NCBI RefSeq assembly: GCF_030814135.1 | Contig: NZ_JAUSUQ010000005.1 | Location: 184,826-248,825 of the forward strand | Source of the DNA: Caldalkalibacillus uzonensis | Lineage (GTDB): Bacteria > Bacillota > Bacilli > Caldalkalibacillales > Caldalkalibacillaceae | Direction: 5' to 3' | Length of the DNA stretch: 64,000 nt | In this document: piece by piece, positions 35,272 to 43,953 of the stretch | How positions within the stretch are numbered: position 1 is the first letter of the stretch | Layout: each line of letters starts with the position of its first letter | Made by a program: the position numbers and the translations under genes | The notes under the pieces: model-generated | The model's database searches: none | The model's input: only the letters and a program-made list of their open reading frames with translations | Told to the model about the DNA's origin: nothing

Positions 35272-36723
35272 ATGACCTATCACTTTTTGTATCGTAATGG
35301 GTTTCTCATCACAAACCGACCATTATCTAATAAAATACCTGACATTCTGCATTGGAAGGAATTAAACGTTGCAGGGTATTCGATTTATACAGACGAGACC
35401 GTGGATGTGTATCATCGTCGTTACAATGATGTAGATATTGTACTTATCGGGATCGTGTTAAATCCGTTTTCGAAGATAAGTAATCCTAAAAAAATTTTAA
35501 TCAACCTTTGTCAAAAATTCGCCTATTCAAATGACAGGTTTTTTGACTATCTTGACATGTTAAGTGGGAGGTTTGTCATATTTATACGCTCGAAAGCCCA
35601 ATCTTACATTATTCATGATGCAGCGGGCAATCGCTCAGTCTTTTACGATATCAGTGACACCAATCACGTTTTCGTTTCATCCCATGCCCAACTGATTGCA
35701 GACCTCAAACACTACAAAATAGATGCTGATATAAGGAAATTCATGGAAAGTGTTGATTTTAAAAATCATCTTGACAGTCATTTGCCAGGGGTTTTAACGC
35801 CTTATCAAAATATTGATTTGCTCACTCCCAATACGTTGTTAGATTTAAACAAATATAAGGTCAAAAGATTTTTTCCGCGAGAACCTTTATTGGGTCAGAA
35901 AGTAACCGATCAATTGGCAGAAGAACTAGGGGCTTTGTTTACCAATCAAATGGACTTATTAAGGAAAAAATACAAGTTGTCTCTTTCATTAACAGCAGGG
36001 GTTGATAGCCGCCTAAGCTTAGCTGCAGCAAAAAAACACAAAAACAGCATCCATTATTTCACCTATACAACGGATATAAAAAAGTCATTGGAAAAAGACG
36101 CACAGGCAGCTCAAAAATTGTGTCATCTTCTCAATCTTCACCACCAGGCAATCGAGTGTAATCAACAACCTGACAAAGAATTTTTCAACTTATACGTAAA
36201 GAACAGTGCTTACTTGGCTTCGTGGAAACGGGTATTGATTGGGAAGGGATTATACTCCGTCTATCCTAAAGGATTATTGCATGTGAAATCGAATGTATCT
36301 GAAATTGGCCGGGCGTTTTATAGAAGAAAATATGATCTTCCCAACAAGATCTCTGCCGATATATATGCCAGTTTATACCCCATTAAAGGTGATCGCACAT
36401 TTATATGCAATGCTTTTAAACAATATATTCAACAAACTGAACTAAATAGTCAAAAGATATTCAACTACGATCCATATGATATCGTCTATTGGGAGTATCG
36501 GATCGGAAATTGGCAAAGTCTTGTGTTACTTGAAACGGATATTATACACAACACCTATATATTATACAATAATCGATCCATATTAAAAAAATTACTCAGT
36601 GTTCCATTAGCCGATCGGATCAATGATACATTATACATTCAAATGATCAAACATATGTGGCCGGATGTCTTACAAATACCTATCAATCCACATAAAACAA
36701 TCAAAAGAAAAAGATTACGTTAA
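35272..36723 (+). CDS. Asparagine synthase-like protein without glutaminase Cys
   Basis: 483 residues. The C-terminal half has the asparagine synthase PP-loop in a variant form (LSLTAGVDSRLSLAAA, ~238) and the ATP-binding HYFTYTTD stretch (~262). The N-terminal half resembles the class II glutaminase domain (FFDYLDMLSGRFVIF at ~92) but has no Cys at position 2, so it cannot use glutamine in the normal way. Members of this family in polysaccharide clusters may form amides on uronic acids or peptides. Here it follows the genes for a GalNAcA-type sugar, so uronamide formation is possible but unproven. Confidence 0.75.
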   Translation: MTYHFLYRNGFLITNRPLSNKIPDILHWKELNVAGYSIYTDETVDVYHRRYNDVDIVLIGIVLNPFSKISNPKKILINLCQKFAYSNDRFFDYLDMLSGRFVIFIRSKAQSYIIHDAAGNRSVFYDISDTNHVFVSSHAQLIADLKHYKIDADIRKFMESVDFKNHLDSHLPGVLTPYQNIDLLTPNTLLDLNKYKVKRFFPREPLLGQKVTDQLAEELGALFTNQMDLLRKKYKLSLSLTAGVDSRLSLAAAKKHKNSIHYFTYTTDIKKSLEKDAQAAQKLCHLLNLHHQAIECNQQPDKEFFNLYVKNSAYLASWKRVLIGKGLYSVYPKGLLHVKSNVSEIGRAFYRRKYDLPNKISADIYASLYPIKGDRTFICNAFKQYIQQTELNSQKIFNYDPYDIVYWEYRIGNWQSLVLLETDIIHNTYILYNNRSILKKLLSVPLADRINDTLYIQMIKHMWPDVLQIPINPHKTIKRKRLR

Positions 36724-36751
36724 TGGAGGGCTGATCAAGGGGGAAAATCTT

Positions 36752-37687
36752 ATGCCCCGAAAGGTAAAAATATTATATTTCACCGTCAACCGGAGGAATT
36801 GGTTACATGAACAAAGTGAATATTTTAAATCCTTACTAGTAAAGCATCCTGATGTTGATGTTCATTTTGTTGAAGATGGGGGAGATATTAAGGAATTACT
36901 AGCTAGATTAGACTTAACTCCTGACTTTATATACATTGATCACAATCTTCCAAGAATGAAACCCATTACAGGCTTAAATAACATTCCTGTTCCGAAAGGC
37001 GTATTGGTGGATGTTCTTCATCATAAAACAAGACGGTTCCGGACTTTAATGAATGACAAATGTATTGACGTCATTTTTGGGTTTTACCGTGATGCTTTTG
37101 CACGTTATTTCCCTGAGTATGTTAATCGGTTTATATGGTTACCGCGCCATGTCAATCCGCGAATATTTAAAGATTACGGTTTAAAAAAAGATATTGATTA
37201 TTTACTGATGGGGCGGGTCAACAAAGATGTTTATCCATTTCGTCACAAAATGGTTCGCAAAATGAAATCCATAAAAGGGTTTGTTTACCATGAACATCCC
37301 GGTTATCGCTATTTTAGTAACAGAGAAAAAGGCGAAGTCTTTATTGGCAAGAAATATGCCCAAGAAATTAATCGGGCCAAAATATTTTTAACGGACGGCT
37401 CTTTATACAAATACCCGGTTAGTAAGTATTTTGAAGTGCCTGCCTGCAACACGTTGTTGTTAGCAACAGGATCACAAGAGTTAAAAGATCTGGGGTTTAT
37501 AGATGGGGAGACGTTTGTACAAATCGATAAGCATAACTTTTTAAAGAAAGCGAAATATTACCTTAAACATGAGGACGAAAGAAACGACATCTCAAGAAGA
37601 GGATATGAAATGGTCAGGGCTCGTCACACGACGGAGATCCGGGTCAATGAATTCGTCCAGCATGTAAAAACATTTTTAGGGATGTGA
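36752..37687 (+). CDS. CgeB-like glycosyltransferase
   Basis: 311 residues from ATG 36752 (SD AAGGGGG eight bases before). The frame runs upstream into the preceding gene, but that start lacks an SD. The C-terminal region YPVSKYFEVPACNTLLLA (~228) and GETFVQIDKHNFLKKA, and the closing HTTEIRVNEFVQHV, match the glycosyltransferase domain of CgeB-type spore maturation proteins. In B. subtilis CgeB takes part in glycosylation of the outermost spore layer. The N-terminus (KILYFTVNRRNWLHEQ) is a Rossmann-like domain. Confidence 0.8.
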   Translation: MPRKVKILYFTVNRRNWLHEQSEYFKSLLVKHPDVDVHFVEDGGDIKELLARLDLTPDFIYIDHNLPRMKPITGLNNIPVPKGVLVDVLHHKTRRFRTLMNDKCIDVIFGFYRDAFARYFPEYVNRFIWLPRHVNPRIFKDYGLKKDIDYLLMGRVNKDVYPFRHKMVRKMKSIKGFVYHEHPGYRYFSNREKGEVFIGKKYAQEINRAKIFLTDGSLYKYPVSKYFEVPACNTLLLATGSQELKDLGFIDGETFVQIDKHNFLKKAKYYLKHEDERNDISRRGYEMVRARHTTEIRVNEFVQHVKTFLGM

Positions 37688-37726
37688 AGCAATTGATATT
37701 ATCGGATTTTGAAGGAGGATGTAAAG

Positions 37727-38560
37727 ATGGATTCATTCAAACAAAATGTCATTGTCACTGGGATTCCAAGAGGGGGGACAACATTAACGGCCGCCCTTAT
37801 AGATAGTTTAACGAATAGCATATGTTTAAATGAGCCTAAATGGCAGGAAAAATGGTTACGTGAAACCATAAAACATGATCAACTTGTTGAACGATTAATC
37901 AACGATTTTGCCATGATCAGAAAAAAAATAATAAATGGGGAACCTGTCCTTGATCATCGTAAAAAAGATGGTTCTCCACCAACCAATTATTACAGTAACG
38001 CTCACCAAAATAAAAGCAAAAAACGAAAAAAAGATAAGAGTATTAAGCAACAACCAACAGTGTTTAACATTGATAGTAAAGATTTCCTGTTAGGTATTAA
38101 ACATTGTACACTCTATACCGGCCTTTTACCCCAATTGATCAAATCGAATGAATTCTCTATGATTGCCATCACAAGGCATCCCGTACAAACGCTTTTATCC
38201 TGGCATTCGGTAGGCAGGTATCGAAGAAATAAACCGCAGGCGGTTGCAGCTCATTGGCCAGAATTAAATAAGATCATCGCCACAAAAGATGATCAATTAA
38301 TTAAAAATGCCAAAATATATGATTTGTTTTGCCAAATGTATCTAAACAATCGCCATCACATTCGAATAATCAAATATGAAGACATCATAAAAGGCCCATC
38401 AATCTTTGAAAAGCTGTTTCAGCGGAAATTTGAAGAAAAGGTCAAGATAAATACCAAAAAAAGGAGTCCCCATTATGATTATTCTCTTGTCGACAACATT
38501 AAAGAAAGCCTGTATCAGCATGCTCCTCATACGTTAGAGTTGTATTCTTTAGATGATTAA
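37727..38560 (+). CDS. Sulfotransferase, PAPS-dependent type
   Basis: 277 residues from ATG 37727, with SD AAGGAGGA eight bases before. The 5'-phosphosulfate-binding loop is VTGIPRGGTTLTAALID (~10-26), and the 3'-phosphate-binding motif is AITRHPVQTLLSWHSVGRY (~145-163). The family moves sulfuryl groups from PAPS to carbohydrate or other hydroxyls. An unusually basic insert (NKSKKRKKDKSIKQQ, ~97) is present. Neighbours are glycosyltransferases, a PHP phosphatase, a permease and ATP sulfurylase, so it may sulfate the spore-surface glycan. Confidence 0.8.
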   Translation: MDSFKQNVIVTGIPRGGTTLTAALIDSLTNSICLNEPKWQEKWLRETIKHDQLVERLINDFAMIRKKIINGEPVLDHRKKDGSPPTNYYSNAHQNKSKKRKKDKSIKQQPTVFNIDSKDFLLGIKHCTLYTGLLPQLIKSNEFSMIAITRHPVQTLLSWHSVGRYRRNKPQAVAAHWPELNKIIATKDDQLIKNAKIYDLFCQMYLNNRHHIRIIKYEDIIKGPSIFEKLFQRKFEEKVKINTKKRSPHYDYSLVDNIKESLYQHAPHTLELYSLDD

Positions 38561-38608
38561 TAATAGGTTTAATTGTGTATGATAGGTATTTTGAAAGGAG
38601 TGAGGAGG

Positions 38609-39400
38609 TTGACATCTCAGTTAGCCACTAAAGTAACGGCCATTATTAAAACATTTGAACGACCTCATTGTCTGAATCGGCTAGTTGACAGCATTAAGAA
38701 ATATTATCCTGATTTGCCTATTATCGTAGCAGACGATAGTTTGAAGCCAGTTCCACGTAGCGATGTCGAGTACCATATTCTCCCGTTTGATAGCGGATTA
38801 CCAAAAGGGCGCAATTTTCTAATCCAACAAGTGAAGACCCCTTACGTGTTGGTCCTTGATGATGATTATTGTTTTATTGAAGAAACAAAGATTGAAAAGC
38901 TTCTTGATGTACTCGAGAACTCTGATATCGATATCGTGGGTGGCCGGCTTTTGGAGAAAAATCATGTAAGAAGTTTTCATGGGAAGCTTATCCGTAGAGG
39001 GACTAAACTTCGAAAAGTTCGTAAGTCAAATGGAAAACAGTATGGCTGTAGGTTATATGACTATATTAATAATTTTTTTCTGGCGAGGACCGAAACATTA
39101 CGCAAATACAAGTGGGATGAACAATTTAAAACAGGAGGGCAGCATATTGACTTTTTCCTCAGTTACAAAGGAAAGATAAAAGTCGCCCTTCATCCAGAAG
39201 TATTCATCTATCATTTTAGAGATCGAACGGATGATCGTTATAAAAAATACAGGAAACGTGCGAAGGAAATTTATAAGCCTCTGTTTTTAAAAAAACATGG
39301 GTTGTCGGAATATAAAACGGCCAGGGGATTACTTCCGCTAAAAACAGTACAAAAACACTTGAGTTCAGAAACAATTGAACGGTTTTCGCTCAAATTATAA
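38609..39400 (+). CDS. Glycosyltransferase family 2
   Basis: 263 residues if started at TTG 38609, which has GAAAGGAG eight bases before it; the frame is open from 38573 and ATG 38579 is an alternative without an SD. GT-A motifs: TAIIKTFERPHCLNRLVDSI (~9), IIVADDS (~33), LPKGRNFLIQQV (~56) and the DxD-type VLVLDDDYCF (~74). The NNFFLARTETLRKYKWDE and HIDFFLSYKG segments also fit. It likely adds one sugar to the same glycan as its neighbours. Confidence 0.8.
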   Translation: MTSQLATKVTAIIKTFERPHCLNRLVDSIKKYYPDLPIIVADDSLKPVPRSDVEYHILPFDSGLPKGRNFLIQQVKTPYVLVLDDDYCFIEETKIEKLLDVLENSDIDIVGGRLLEKNHVRSFHGKLIRRGTKLRKVRKSNGKQYGCRLYDYINNFFLARTETLRKYKWDEQFKTGGQHIDFFLSYKGKIKVALHPEVFIYHFRDRTDDRYKKYRKRAKEIYKPLFLKKHGLSEYKTARGLLPLKTVQKHLSSETIERFSLKL

Positions 39401-39429
39401 ACATGTGCTCAATGAAAGGGAAATTCAGA

Positions 39430-40218
39430 ATGGATCTGGATAACATCATAAAGCAAGGACATTTTGATTTGCACATACATTCAACGGCTTCAGATGGCGT
39501 GTATACACCGGAAGAGCTGGTTAAAAAAGCGGCGAAATCAGGTTTGAAAACCATCTCCATTACAGATCATGATACACTGGCAGGTATTGAAGAAGCAAAA
39601 AAAGCGGGTAAACGCTATGGTGTGCGAGTGATTCCCGGGGTAGAACTGAGCACGAAGTATAAGGGAAAAAGCATTGATATTTTGGGTTACAATGTATCAA
39701 CTTGTGGTGAATTGACTGAAACTTTAACTAAGCTCCGTGAAGGACGCTATGAGAGAGCGTTGCGAATCATTGCTCAGTTCAATGAATTAGGGATGCCTCT
39801 CACGCTGGATGATGTAAAGAAGTTCAGTCAGGACGGTGTCATTGGCCGGCCCCATATTGCCAGAGCGGTTGTCCACAAAGGATATGTGTCCGATTATCAA
39901 GAGGTATTCGATCATTACTTGGCAGACGGGAAGCCCTGTGCGGTCAATAAAGTGACGCTGTCTCCCCAGCAAGGCATCGACTTGATTCATCGTGCAGGAG
40001 GAAAGGCTGTTTTGGCTCATCCTGTTTTCATCGGAAACGATGAATTGGTTCGGGAACTGCTGCATCTCTTTAACTTCGATGGGATTGAAGTATGGCATCG
40101 TGAGCATCGTACAGAAGATCAAAGGCGGTATCAGAACATGGCACATGAATTCAAGCTGGTGATGACCGGGGGATCCGATTTTCATCATGATCAACATCAT
40201 TTAGGTCAGTTTCGATAA
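39430..40218 (+). CDS. PHP-domain phosphoesterase (3',5'-nucleotide phosphatase type)
   Basis: 262 residues from ATG 39430 (AAAGGG nine bases before). PHP metal ligands: FDLHIHSTASDGVYTP (~11), SITDHDTLAGI (~40), PGVELS (~66), HPV in AVLAHPVFIG (~199) and GGSDFHHD (~247). YciV/TrpH-type members cleave the 3'-phosphate from 3',5'-bisphosphonucleotides such as PAP. PAP is the by-product of PAPS-dependent sulfotransferases, and a sulfotransferase lies 870 bases upstream, so a PAP-clearing role is attractive. The exact substrate is inferred. Confidence 0.82.
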   Translation: MDLDNIIKQGHFDLHIHSTASDGVYTPEELVKKAAKSGLKTISITDHDTLAGIEEAKKAGKRYGVRVIPGVELSTKYKGKSIDILGYNVSTCGELTETLTKLREGRYERALRIIAQFNELGMPLTLDDVKKFSQDGVIGRPHIARAVVHKGYVSDYQEVFDHYLADGKPCAVNKVTLSPQQGIDLIHRAGGKAVLAHPVFIGNDELVRELLHLFNFDGIEVWHREHRTEDQRRYQNMAHEFKLVMTGGSDFHHDQHHLGQFR

Positions 40219-40262
40219 ACGACCGACAACAAGATGTGGACAGAAAACAACGGGGTGACGTT

Positions 40263-42041
40263 GTGAATATAGAGATTGTTTTAGTAACTATCATCATTGT
40301 GTTTATGTGCGTCACGTTAATGAAAGAATGGCTGGCTCCGTATTTGACGGTTTTTATTTCCCTGGCATTGCTTGTGTTATTGGGTATCCTGACACCTGAA
40401 GAGGCTTTTATAGGGTTCTCCAATCCAGGCGTCATAACGGTTGCACTTTTATTCATTATCGGATCTGCCGTTCATAAGAGCGGTGTGTTGTACCGCTGGG
40501 TGGTACACCTGTTGGGAAAAACGAAATCCCTGTCATTGATCCTCGTTAAAATCATGTCATCTGTTTCCTTTCTCTCTGCATTTATGAACAATACACCGAT
40601 CGTCACGATACTCACTCCCATCCTCCAAAGCTGGTGCTCCAAGCATCACCTATCCCCTTCTAAAATATTAATACCGTTATCGTATGCTGCCATTTTGGGT
40701 GGGACCATCACATTGATCGGAACCTCAACCAATTTAATCATTCATGGATTGTTGCAACAAAAAGGATTACCAGGATTTACGATGTTTCAATTTATCTATA
40801 TTGGTATACCACTGACCATCGTTGGCCTCATATATATGGTTGTAACCGGTCAGCACCGCCTGCCTGAACGAACGAACATGATGGATACGTTTCATCAATC
40901 CAATAGAGATTGGATTGTTCGATTTCGGGTACCGGAACATTCCGAGCTCATAGGTCAATCGATAAAAAGTGCACAACTAAGGGAGTTAAAAGATGGCTTT
41001 TTGATTGGTGTTGCACGCAGAAAACGAATGATCTTACCAGTATCGAATCAAGAAGTGATTCAGAGCGGCGACCGATTGATTTTTGCTGGTGATCCTCAAA
41101 GCATCATAGAATTGGCGAGAACGAAGAACATGATCCTGGAAACCAAAAGTGAGGAGCATGTCACGTATGAGAACGGACCTTTCTCATTAGTAGAAGCGGT
41201 TATTTCATCGACGTCCCCATTGCTCCATAAAAAGGTAAAAGAAAGTCATTTTCGCTCCAAGTATAACGCTGCCATTATTGCTGTACGCAGGAACAATAAA
41301 GATGTCACATCAGGTATAGGGGAAATGGTATTCAGACCGGGGGATGTGCTCCTTTTAATAACAGGGAAGGACTTTGGCAAGACTTGGTCTGATTCTGCGG
41401 ATTTTCATATTGTTTCTTCCGAAAATCTATCATTTGCAAACGACATAGACATATTTGCTAAATCAAAAATTGTTATCGCAACTTTAATTGGAGTGATCAT
41501 ACTTTCGGCTTTTCAAATGATGCCTATATTATATGCTGCTTTACTGGGCGTACTCATTCTCATTTTAACGAAATCTATCACGCCTGTTGAGGTCAGAAGC
41601 TCTGTTGATATCGGCATTTTGATCCTGATGGCTTCTTCCATTGGAATCGGTCAAGCTATTGAAAAAACTGGTTTATCATCTATCATTGCCGGTGCTATCC
41701 TCCAAACTGAAGCCATTTTCGGTGTGTTTGGGGTCGCGCTGTTCATTTACATTTGTACGAACATTCTTACCGAAATCATGAATAACATTGCTGCAGCGGC
41801 ATTCATGTTTCCGATTGGATACTCTGTCGCTATAACTCAGGGAATCGATCCGATGTTTTTTTCTATTATTATTGCTATTGCTGCTTCTTGTAGTTTTATC
41901 ACCCCGATTGGATATCAAACAAATTTACTGGTTTATGGTCCAGGAGGATATCGATTTACCGATTACATGAAAGTGGGCTTCCCATTGAGTATATTGTGTA
42001 TGATGGTTACAGTTATCATGGCCATCGTGGTTTGGGGGTAG
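40263..42041 (+). CDS. SLC13-family permease with central TrkA-C domains
   Basis: 592 residues from GTG 40263 (ATG 40236 upstream lacks an SD). About ten to twelve membrane spans flank a soluble centre (~210-385) with two RCK_C-like domains, FRVPEHSELIGQSIKSAQLRE and VISSTSPLLHKKVKE with RPGDVLLLITG. Transport signatures are SFLSAFMNNTPIVTILTPIL (~111) and, in the second half, NILTEIMNNIAAAAFMFPI (~498). This layout is shared by dicarboxylate/sulfate (SLC13, DASS) transporters; the gene next to ATP sulfurylase makes sulfate the best guess. Confidence 0.82.
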   Translation: MNIEIVLVTIIIVFMCVTLMKEWLAPYLTVFISLALLVLLGILTPEEAFIGFSNPGVITVALLFIIGSAVHKSGVLYRWVVHLLGKTKSLSLILVKIMSSVSFLSAFMNNTPIVTILTPILQSWCSKHHLSPSKILIPLSYAAILGGTITLIGTSTNLIIHGLLQQKGLPGFTMFQFIYIGIPLTIVGLIYMVVTGQHRLPERTNMMDTFHQSNRDWIVRFRVPEHSELIGQSIKSAQLRELKDGFLIGVARRKRMILPVSNQEVIQSGDRLIFAGDPQSIIELARTKNMILETKSEEHVTYENGPFSLVEAVISSTSPLLHKKVKESHFRSKYNAAIIAVRRNNKDVTSGIGEMVFRPGDVLLLITGKDFGKTWSDSADFHIVSSENLSFANDIDIFAKSKIVIATLIGVIILSAFQMMPILYAALLGVLILILTKSITPVEVRSSVDIGILILMASSIGIGQAIEKTGLSSIIAGAILQTEAIFGVFGVALFIYICTNILTEIMNNIAAAAFMFPIGYSVAITQGIDPMFFSIIIAIAASCSFITPIGYQTNLLVYGPGGYRFTDYMKVGFPLSILCMMVTVIMAIVVWG

Positions 42042-42069
42042 AAAGTAGACAGGAGAGGGGAGAATATCC

Positions 42070-42183
42070 ATGAATAATGATCAAGAGACACAGAACATCA
42101 CTTGGCATAACACTTAACTCAGTAAAGAATGGGTGCAAGAATCAGTTGCTCGAATTTGCACTTATATCAGCTCATTGTTATGA
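42070..42183 (+). pseudogene. cysC: Probable cysC (APS kinase) remnant with internal deletion
   Basis: SD AGGAGAGGGGAG precedes ATG 42070. The reading MNNDQETQNITWHNT matches the start of APS kinases (NIxWHxx just before the P-loop domain), then TAA at 42115. The same frame continues as LSKEWVQESVARICTYISSLL to TGA 42183, which resembles the C-terminal helix of APS kinase. About 160 central codons, including the P-loop, would be missing. It lies directly before sat, the usual cysC neighbour. The case rests on two short stretches, so it is moderate. Confidence 0.5.
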
Positions 42184-42233
42184 GGAGAAATACGGAAAAA
42201 ACAATCTACTTCTTTAAAGGAAGGGGTGTACGC

Positions 42234-43400
42234 ATGTCTATACAACCCCATGGAGGCAAGCTTATCAATTTGAAGGCATCTGAAGAGGAAAGAAAACTGT
42301 TATTGGCTCAATGCCTGATCATGAAGAAAATACAAGTAGAAAACAGGGTTATTTCGGATATTGTCCTTTTGGCTGTAGGTGCTTATAGCCCATTAAAGGG
42401 ATTTATGGGTAAAGAAGATTACGAGTCTGTTGTTTCTCATATGCAGCTTTCTAATGGTAAGTTATGGCCGATACCTATCACATTTCCGGTTTCTAGGGAA
42501 GTTGCCGAAGACATTGAGGAAGGATCCCAAGTTGCTATACTTGATAACCAGCTGCAATATATTGCAGTTTTGAAGGTGGAGGAGAAATTTTCATATAGTA
42601 AGGAAAAAGAAGCCCACCACGTCTTTCAAACAACGGATATCAATCATCCGGGGGTGGCTCATCTTTATCGTCAGGGTGATGTATTATTAGGAGGGCCAAT
42701 CCGTTTGATTCAACTCCCCAATATGCCTTTCCAAGAATATCATTTGGAGCCCGAGCAGTCAAGGAAGTACTTTCAGGAAAAGGGATGGAATACGGTCACT
42801 GCCTTTCAAACACGAAACCCTATTCACCGCGCCCATGAGTATATACAAAAATGTGCCTTGGAAATCACGGATGGACTCTTCATTCATCCGCTTGTCGGAG
42901 AGACGAAAAAAGATGATGTGCCTGCGGATGTGCGCATCAAGAGTTACGAGGTGCTTTTGGAGCATTATTATCCTCAAGAAAAAGTATGTTTATCTGTCTT
43001 TCCGGCAGCCATGCGTTATGCGGGCCCTAGGGAGGCGGTCTTTCATGCCATTTGTCGTAAGAATTATGGATGTACGCATATCATTATCGGACGTGATCAT
43101 GCAGGGGTAGGGAACTATTACGGAACCTATGATGCCCAAGCACTGATCAAAAGTTTGCCTGTCGAGGAGCTGGGAATCACTCCGTTGTGTTTTGAACATG
43201 CGTTCTATTGCCAAAAGTGTGAGGGAATGACTAGCTATAAAACATGTCCACATGAATCAGCCCATCATGTGTTTCTCAGCGGAACCAAGGTAAGAGAGAG
43301 ATTGCAACAAGGGCTCTCTTTACCACCAGAATTCACAAGACCACAAGTGGCACAAGTTCTTAAGGAAGCATATCAAAAGAGGAGAGTCAGCAGGAAATAA
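42234..43400 (+). CDS. sat: Sulfate adenylyltransferase (ATP sulfurylase)
   Basis: 388 residues from ATG 42234 (SD AAAGGAAGGGG, seven bases). The N-terminus MSIQPHGGKLIN and the active-site stretch FQTRNPIHRAHEYIQK (~184-199) with the HxxH pattern, FPAAMRYAGPREA (~255) and GRDHAGVGNYYGTYDA (~282) follow the Bacillus Sat sequence, including the zinc-type CQKC/CPH cysteines near ~325. It makes APS from sulfate and ATP. The next enzyme, APS kinase, appears only as a remnant just upstream, so PAPS would need a kinase from elsewhere. Confidence 0.93.
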   Translation: MSIQPHGGKLINLKASEEERKLLLAQCLIMKKIQVENRVISDIVLLAVGAYSPLKGFMGKEDYESVVSHMQLSNGKLWPIPITFPVSREVAEDIEEGSQVAILDNQLQYIAVLKVEEKFSYSKEKEAHHVFQTTDINHPGVAHLYRQGDVLLGGPIRLIQLPNMPFQEYHLEPEQSRKYFQEKGWNTVTAFQTRNPIHRAHEYIQKCALEITDGLFIHPLVGETKKDDVPADVRIKSYEVLLEHYYPQEKVCLSVFPAAMRYAGPREAVFHAICRKNYGCTHIIIGRDHAGVGNYYGTYDAQALIKSLPVEELGITPLCFEHAFYCQKCEGMTSYKTCPHESAHHVFLSGTKVRERLQQGLSLPPEFTRPQVAQVLKEAYQKRRVSRK

Positions 43401-43419
43401 TAAAAAAGTTTCCAGCTTT

Positions 43420-43612
43420 CAGCTTTAAAGTTCTGCACCTATACCGTATGACCTGCTTAATGAAATGGTTCAAAGTTGTCCTAAGAGGGTATGATCAAAC
43501 TTAGAGATTCAGGACGCTTTGATGTAGGGGTATTGGCATGGTTTCTATTTAGTCGTTCTTTCCATAGATAGATGCCGTGTCCACACTCATTCACCTTCCA
43601 TATACTGTGTTA
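43420..43612. repeat. 193-bp repeat, copy B (other copy at 51127-51318)
   Basis: Begins AGCTTTAAAGTTCTGCACC and ends CCATATACTGTGTTA; about 95% identical by eye to 51127-51318, which lies upstream of a full ATP-grasp gene. It may hold that gene's upstream region. On the - strand it can be read as ERLNRNHANTPTSKRP, which faintly recalls IS66-type transposase sequence, so an IS origin is possible. The rest of the 553-base gap 43401-43953 holds the gene remnant below, a terminator-like stem at ~43757-43790 and AT-rich sequence before the next gene. Confidence 0.8.
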
Positions 43613-43732
43613 TGGTTTATTGCGTGTAACGCCAATTCTGCCAAAAGCTTTACATCGCTCATATGATCGGGAACCATTAGAAAAGCATTTGTTTCTCCGT
43701 TAGAGTATGCAAAATATATTACAGGATTTTAG
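43613..43732 (+). pseudogene. C-terminal remnant of YheC/YheD ATP-grasp gene
   Basis: This stretch matches 52851-52973, the end of the ATP-grasp gene at 51.4 kb, down to the stop (EYAKYITGF then TAG). It has a one-base deletion near 43670 relative to the intact copy. It joins the 193-bp repeat directly, so ~1.5 kb present between the two parts at 51-53 kb is missing here. Confidence 0.8.
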
Positions 43733-43953
43733 GATATTAGCCGGGATGACAAACAGGTACTGTCAGAAGGGCAGTGCTTTTTGTGTTTTTTAATCTTGAT
43801 GACTTTGTCCTCTACTTCCACTATAACAAAAACCGCATGTGTCTTGAAACACTTGTCCGTGTCATTAAAATCCTAAATCCATAAAATAAAACTACAATGG
43901 TCAAGGTGATCACATTCAACTTTATAACGTTATTAAGCAGCAGGTGAGGATTT

